From contig JAMFTS010000044.1 in the NCBI GenBank assembly GCA_028095005.1, positions 496,001 through 560,000 of the forward strand: 64,000 bases of DNA, written 5' to 3'. Source of the stretch: Rhynchospora pubera. Its lineage: Eukaryota > Streptophyta > Magnoliopsida > Poales > Cyperaceae. Shown here piece by piece: positions 59,837 through 64,000 of this stretch. The translations under genes and the position numbers were made by a program. Numbering within the stretch: position 1 is the first letter of the stretch; the number at the start of each line of letters is the position of its first letter. The notes beneath the pieces were generated by a model. That model saw nothing but the letters and a program-made list of their open reading frames with translations, was not told the DNA's origin and searched no databases.

Positions 59837-60104
59837 TAGGGGTGTCGACGGAGCATTCATCCACGTGTTTCCATGTTCTTTCCGTCCAAACGGAACGGAT
59901 AACGGAATAGATTTCGACATATGTTTTCTAAACGGAACGAATTTTGGCATACGTTTGTGTGAAATACAGTGTAAATTGAGTTGTTCTGCCACATTCCGTC
60001 CAAATGGAATAGCTAGCGAATCGTTCCAGTACATACCGTTACCGGAATGGAACGGAAAACGAAAAACTCCATTCTGTTGTCGTTGTCAACGTTAGACACC
60101 CGTA
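59837..60104. mobile_element. hAT-like MITE, copy Y
   Basis: Ends TAGGGGTGTC and GACACCCGTA. Otherwise matches 46836-47107 with small indels. Confidence 0.55.
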
Positions 60105-60109
60105 GTCAT

Positions 60110-60622
60110 TAGGGTGTTCAAAAAAACCGTGAACCCATTCAATATGTTCAAATCACCCGACTAGAACCGATTTTTATTGGGTTAGCATAATGTTGGGTTG
60201 GGTATGGGCTCTAATTTTGACAAATCCGTTATGTTGGGTTGGGTTACGGGTTTTGTACGAGTAAATCCGTGTATACTTCAACTCACCCATTGTCACTATT
60301 TACTCATTTTCGCCTCACATTTTCTCATGTCCTTACTCAAAGATTTCTTCTTTCACGAAGTTTTGATCTCTTCTATAGGCATGCACGCCCTCTATGCCTC
60401 TCACAAGGCCTCGAAAGTTGAAAGATGTCTCAATATTTTTAATTGATCAAAATTTTAATCCCCTAAACCCTTTTAACCCGCTTAATCCGTAAAAATCCGT
60501 CATATAAAAAATGAAGGGTTGGATTACGGATGGATTAACTAAATTTATTTTCTAATCCGATATTGTCAGATTGAATTTAAATTTTACTAAAATATCATCA
60601 ACTCATCCGTTGTACAGTCCTA
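60110..60622. mobile_element. hAT-like element inserted beside block Y
   Basis: Ends TAGGGTGTTCAA and TTGTACAGTCCTA form a short imperfect inverted repeat (TAGG.TGT.CAA), with repeated GGGTTGGGT/CCGT words inside. Copy X lacks this sequence at the same place. The 8 bases on each side (GTAGTCAT and GCAGCATG) match only partly. Confidence 0.5.
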
Positions 60623-60695
60623 GCAGCATGGTTGGAAATGACTTGACTTTGGTTTTTGCTTCGTTACTACGGTCAATTACCTTCATTTTATAAAC
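60623..60695 (+). repeat. Block Y, first part (fourth copy of host module)
   Basis: GGTTGGAAATGACTTGACTT and GGTCAATTACCTTCATTTTA match block X at 47118-47180. Homology continues beyond the next insertion at 61576-61612 (AACTCTACCCACTGTAACCT) and then ends. Confidence 0.7.
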
Positions 60696-61575
60696 CATGG
60701 TTTAAAAACTTGGGCGAGTCCGATCCCACTCGGGCGAGTCGGATCGGACTTGGCGGCAAACGAGCCGATTTTTCGCAAGTGAGATCGGAATCACAAGAAA
60801 AAACAAAAAAAAATAGAGAAATTAGTGCTAGAGGTCGAAGATAGGAGCCACACAAGATTATCTAAGATCACTAGAGATATAGGCCACACGAAATCAGCAA
60901 AATTATAGGGAAGAGAGAGATCAAAGCTCTCAATTTGAGCTTCGAAGAGACGGGAGAAGGCCAAGAGAGTCATGGCGGAAGGAATGGATGAAAAAGAAAG
61001 AAGAGATGAAGGCCATAGGATCTTTTGTGGCAACAACTTAACAGTGCCTCACGTACATAACTGAAAATATATGCATATAACATATATATAACTCGAATTT
61101 TCAAACATTTGTGCTATATTTAGATTTATTAAAAATATCAATGCACTTTATTCACTTTAAATTGTTAAATTCATCTATTTACTACATAATTTGACATATT
61201 TAGCTTTAGTATCGTTATTTCGTACTTTTTTTCCTTAGACGGATTAATGTTTTGTTTGTAGAATTAAAAATTAACATTTATAAAGTAACAGTGACACACT
61301 AACATATCGTCTGAAATATAGGATTTATTGAAACAAATAAGAAAAGAGTCCAAAATAATGCTATACATTAGAAAACTTTTTGTAACTTCAATTAAAAACG
61401 TAGTCATTTTTGCAAAAATATTTTTTCTATTTTTTTATGATTTTTACTGATTTTTAAAGTCATTAAATATAATTTTTAAAAAATTCGAGTTTTCGATCCG
61501 AGTCACTCGAGTTTTTCTGAGTTACCCGATTCGACTCCTTAGTCCAACGCTCCGAATCCGAGTTTCAGAACCATG
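60696..61575. mobile_element. hAT-like element with exact 8-base target duplication
   Basis: 880 bases flanked by TTATAAAC (60688-60695 and 61576-61583). Ends CATGGTTTAAAAACTTGG and the reverse complement of CCGAGTTTCAGAACCATG form inverted termini. GGGCGAGTCGGAT-type words are repeated inside. No transposase frame. The empty site is preserved in block X (TTTCATAAACTCTACC), which confirms the insertion. Confidence 0.8.
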
Positions 61576-61612
61576 TTATAAACTCTACCCACTGTAACCT
61601 CTGTAGGACTGT

Positions 61613-62456
61613 AGGTATCCCTTGGTGCTAATTCTCTCCGTGCAAGAAATAAGTCAATTTTGTCTACCGTATTTGCCTCCCTCCTCTTCACAAGGGTTTT
61701 GCTTTGTTTTAGTTCCAGGCTTCTTCACTAAAAATATGCTTTTTTTTTCTTTCTTTTTACTCAATTTTTGACCTATGATTTTGGCATCACAGAGTTAAAT
61801 TTCATCGATTCATGCTTTTTGCATTGTTCGTTTCCTTTAATTTTTCCCAATCGGATTTAAATGCAAAATTAATTGAGTGTTTCTGTTCCTTTGTTCAACG
61901 CTATTGTCCAGGAAGGAAAAATCGTAAAGATATAATCTGAGCATCAATTGCTTATGGGGAAATTGGTGTGGTGATTCAATGTCTGCAAGACTAGTTTTCA
62001 ATTAATGTTATTGTTCAATTTACCATTTTTCCTTCAGTGTTATATCTGTTATATGAGAATCCAATAGTCACGGGGCAAATTGGTGTGGTGATGCATCAAT
62101 TGGTACTGACAAAACATATGCTGACAATTTATTTTATCAACCGTGAACTCCAGAAAAAAAATTATAAACTTTGACACAGGTTGTGCCTTTACTGGTACTG
62201 ATATGAAGAACGCTAAGGATATGTATACGACCTTTTATTGTTAAGTAATTTTTTATTTGAAGTTTTCTTTTTTGCTGATATAAACATTCACACGTGCACT
62301 ATAAGCACTACAAGGAGGAGAAGAAATTGGAGCATCTCGATAAAAAAAATATCAGTCTTAAAATTCTGGTATGTGTTTTAATATCTCTCGTTCTGAAATT
62401 TCAGCTTGACTGATGCTGTCACTGTCATGGATCAAAGGTAATTAATTTTCTACATG
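61613..62456. other. Unassigned DNA after block Y
   Basis: No gene or terminus supported. TGGTACTGA(C/T) words at about 62103 and 62194 and GGGGAAATTGGTGTGGTGAT-like duplication (61957 and 62073) recall the Helitron-like DNA at 7485 and 11190. It occupies the place where a peptide gene would be expected in this module. Confidence 0.35.
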
Positions 62457-62471
62457 TTTTGCTGGCTGGTA

Positions 62472-62654
62472 AAAACTCAGGTGGTAAGAGCACTTGGCTC
62501 TCTTCTAAGAGGTCCAGGGTTCAAGCCCGCATGCTTGCGATAGGCTTGGCGAGCCAGCGTAAAAACTCTGCCATATATACAAGAAATGACCAGGGTCGGG
62601 ATGTCATTTCTAGCCTACTCCAACTTGTTTGGGATAAAAGGCTTAGACTTTTTT
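62472..62654 (+). mobile_element. tRNA-derived SINE (Au-like tail)
   Basis: Flanked by a 15-base direct repeat TTTTGCTGGCTGGTA (62457-62471 and 62655-62669). The head has pol III promoter-like boxes (GGTGGTAAGAGCACTTGG and GGGTTCAAGCCC, 35-45 bases apart). The tail has AACTTGTTTGGGATAAAAGG before a T run, as in the plant Au SINE family. It codes for no protein and depends on LINE enzymes. A long ORF that spans it is accidental. Confidence 0.85.
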
Positions 62655-62838
62655 TTTTGCTGGCTGGTATTTGTACCGCTGTAGCAGCACCATGCTGGTA
62701 TTGAATCAGTTAATAGTCTGTGTACTATGCTTGCTCTCATAGTATCTTGTTGTTCGTTCAGTAATTTGAGAAAATATGAGCCAAATGGTATGCAGTACGC
62801 TTTGGATATGAGCTCATTGCCAGATTATTTTCATGTTT

Positions 62839-62942
62839 GATTTCATATATAGACTTATACAAAACAAAATGAAGTCAGTTACAAGCCAAAGATTTCATAT
62901 ATAGACTTATACAAAACAAAATGAAGTCAGTTACACGCCAAA
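62839..62942 (+). repeat. 52-base tandem duplication
   Basis: GATTTCATATATAGACTTAT begins both copies (62839 and 62891). They differ at one visible base (CAAGCC/CACGCC), so the duplication is recent. Confidence 0.95.
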
Positions 62943-63201
62943 TGAGTAAGTGTAGAATGAATTGGTGTGTAAAGTATCACTCAGGTACAAGTCAAATGGT
63001 ACGCTTGGTTGTTAATTCGTATTTCATGACAAAAGAAAGTTTCTAATTTCAGTTTTCTAACGCAGTGTATATAGAGGGATGTGCGATGTGCATCCATTTA
63101 TTCATTAATTTTATTTCCTTGAACAAACGTTTTTTTTTATCAAACAGCTACCCAAAACAAGGAAGCCTACAATTTTTACTGACGCTGAGAGTTGCAAATA
63201 C

Positions 63202-63293
63202 AAGAAGTGCTGGATAATTATATAAAATTTATAAAATTTTATTTCTTTGAACAAGAAGTGCTGGATAATTACATAAAATTTTATTTCCTTGAA
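63202..63293 (+). repeat. Short tandem duplication
   Basis: AAGAAGTGCTGGATAATTA begins at 63202 and 63253. Both copies end in TTATTTC(T/C)TTGAAC, a phrase also present at about 63112. Confidence 0.85.
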
Positions 63294-63594
63294 CAAACGT
63301 AATGTTGTAAAAGGTACTTTGTACTCTTGGACCAAAAAATAAAATTGAATGTCTGTATTGTATAACTGTACGCACCAAATGAATGGATGTATTGTATAAA
63401 AGCCTAATTATTATTTGTCTCAAAATAGTCATAACTTTACAACATGTAGAAAGAGTCAAGGTTATAATGATCATTTGTTATTAATTAGTTATATTTTTAC
63501 TTTCTTTTAATTTGATCAAACAAACATGGAAAAAGAAAGGAAGGAAAAAAATTTTCCTTCCCTTTCATTAATCATCCAAACAAAGGCAACGTTT

Positions 63595-63723
63595 GAATGC
63601 GTTGAGAAAAAGGTAGGAAAAAGAAGAAAGAAGAAATTTTATTATAAACAATTCAAATTTTTCATAAAGTTACACACTTCCCAATACTTCTTTTCTTCTT
63701 CCCACACCTATCCAAACGGAGCC
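63595..63723. mobile_element. Tourist-like MITE, copy 6
   Basis: Ends GGCAACGTTTGAAT and ATCCAAACGGAGCC with AAA on both sides (63592-63594 and 63724-63726). Family interior present. Confidence 0.8.
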
Positions 63724-63726
63724 AAA

Positions 63727-64000
63727 GAGATGTAAATTTGTTTCCATTCTATATTTTCCATTCCTTTCGATTCTCTTCCCGAAAACCAAACACAGTATTT
63801 TACAGTCTGTTTAGTTTTCGGAAAATGGAAGTAAAATCGCTGTAGGGAAGGAAAATCCTCAAATTACCCCGTTGGGATTCGCGATCTGCGGAAGAAAAAA
63901 ATTTAACAGATGGAAACATATTTCCATCGCGAATCGGGGTGTAACAGACGGCAAGAAAATCTCAATCTTTTCGTCGGACAAGGATGCCCTCGTGATCTCC
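63727..64000. other. Window end, possible foldback sequence
   Basis: GATTCGCGAT (63877) is mirrored by ATCGCGAATC (63927), with AACAGATGGAAACATATTTC between them, suggesting another inverted-repeat element that may run off the window. Its borders cannot be set. Confidence 0.35.

Noticed and set aside
62459..62704. 81-codon ORF
   Set aside because: It runs through a tRNA-derived SINE and both target-duplication copies, so it is not a gene.
1..64000. Endogenous pararetrovirus or other viral copies
   Set aside because: No movement-protein, coat-protein or caulimovirid RT signatures were seen. The RT fragments found are of Ty1/copia type with LTRs.

Overview
This is repeat-dominated, AT-rich nuclear DNA from a flowering plant. 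The evidence is plant-type MITEs, Helitron ends, Ty1/copia and Ty3/gypsy LTR elements primed by initiator-Met tRNA (TGGTATCAGAGC), a tRNA-derived SINE with an Au-like tail, and fragments of a plant class-C-like heat shock factor and a PP2A B55 subunit. The species cannot be named from the sequence. Most of the 64 kb is transposon. Three small secreted-peptide genes stand out: two paralogues of a four-cysteine peptide (13913-14167 and 48348-48626, plus strand) and a two-exon seven-cysteine peptide (33276-33771, plus strand) that appears only when a 214-base intron is removed.

Layout. 1-3960: minus-strand gene debris (a broken HSF tail at 1776-2205, a B55 first-exon-like piece at 3601-3745, two splice-flanked blocks at 1306-1640). 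4330-6205: a CACGAC-rich repeat, a Tourist-like MITE, a foldback element and pieces of a host block called W here. 6206-13142: a Helitron-like stretch ending in a hairpin plus CTAG. It is interrupted by a composite LTR insertion (8081-10559) that carries a perfect 321-base palindrome. 13146-15290: foldback MITE, peptide gene A, block Z. 15300-18560: AT-rich DNA with foldback MITEs and two Helitron-like 5' ends. 18560-26109: a gypsy-type element with 3.2-kb LTRs and a 1.16-kb non-coding interior. 26115-33090: degenerate DNA, MITEs, CT-rich leaders and a second CACGAC array. 33092-33771: the seven-cysteine peptide gene. 34080-46376: a long non-coding stretch, probably largely inside a second Helitron, with tandem repeats and three related hairpins at 42582-42936. 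46377-48626: copia fragment, LTR fragment, hAT-like MITE, block X, peptide gene B. 49713-59606: a decayed minus-strand copia element split by an 8.7-kb plus-strand copia-type element (50491-59227). 59608-61615: a second copy of LTR fragment, MITE and block (Y), with further hAT-like insertions. 61620-64000: mostly unassigned DNA with one well-delimited SINE (62472-62654) and one more Tourist MITE.

How the parts fit. Blocks W, Z, X and Y are diverged copies of one sequence, and the peptide gene follows it in two cases (W then A, X then B). I read this as an old tandem array of a block-plus-secreted-peptide module, later pushed apart by Helitrons, LTR elements and MITEs. Z and Y would be modules whose peptide gene has been lost or cannot be recognised. 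The observations I would look at first are the three hairpins with compensating stem changes, the palindrome-ended LTR composite with a single 5-base target duplication, and the exploded peptide array.
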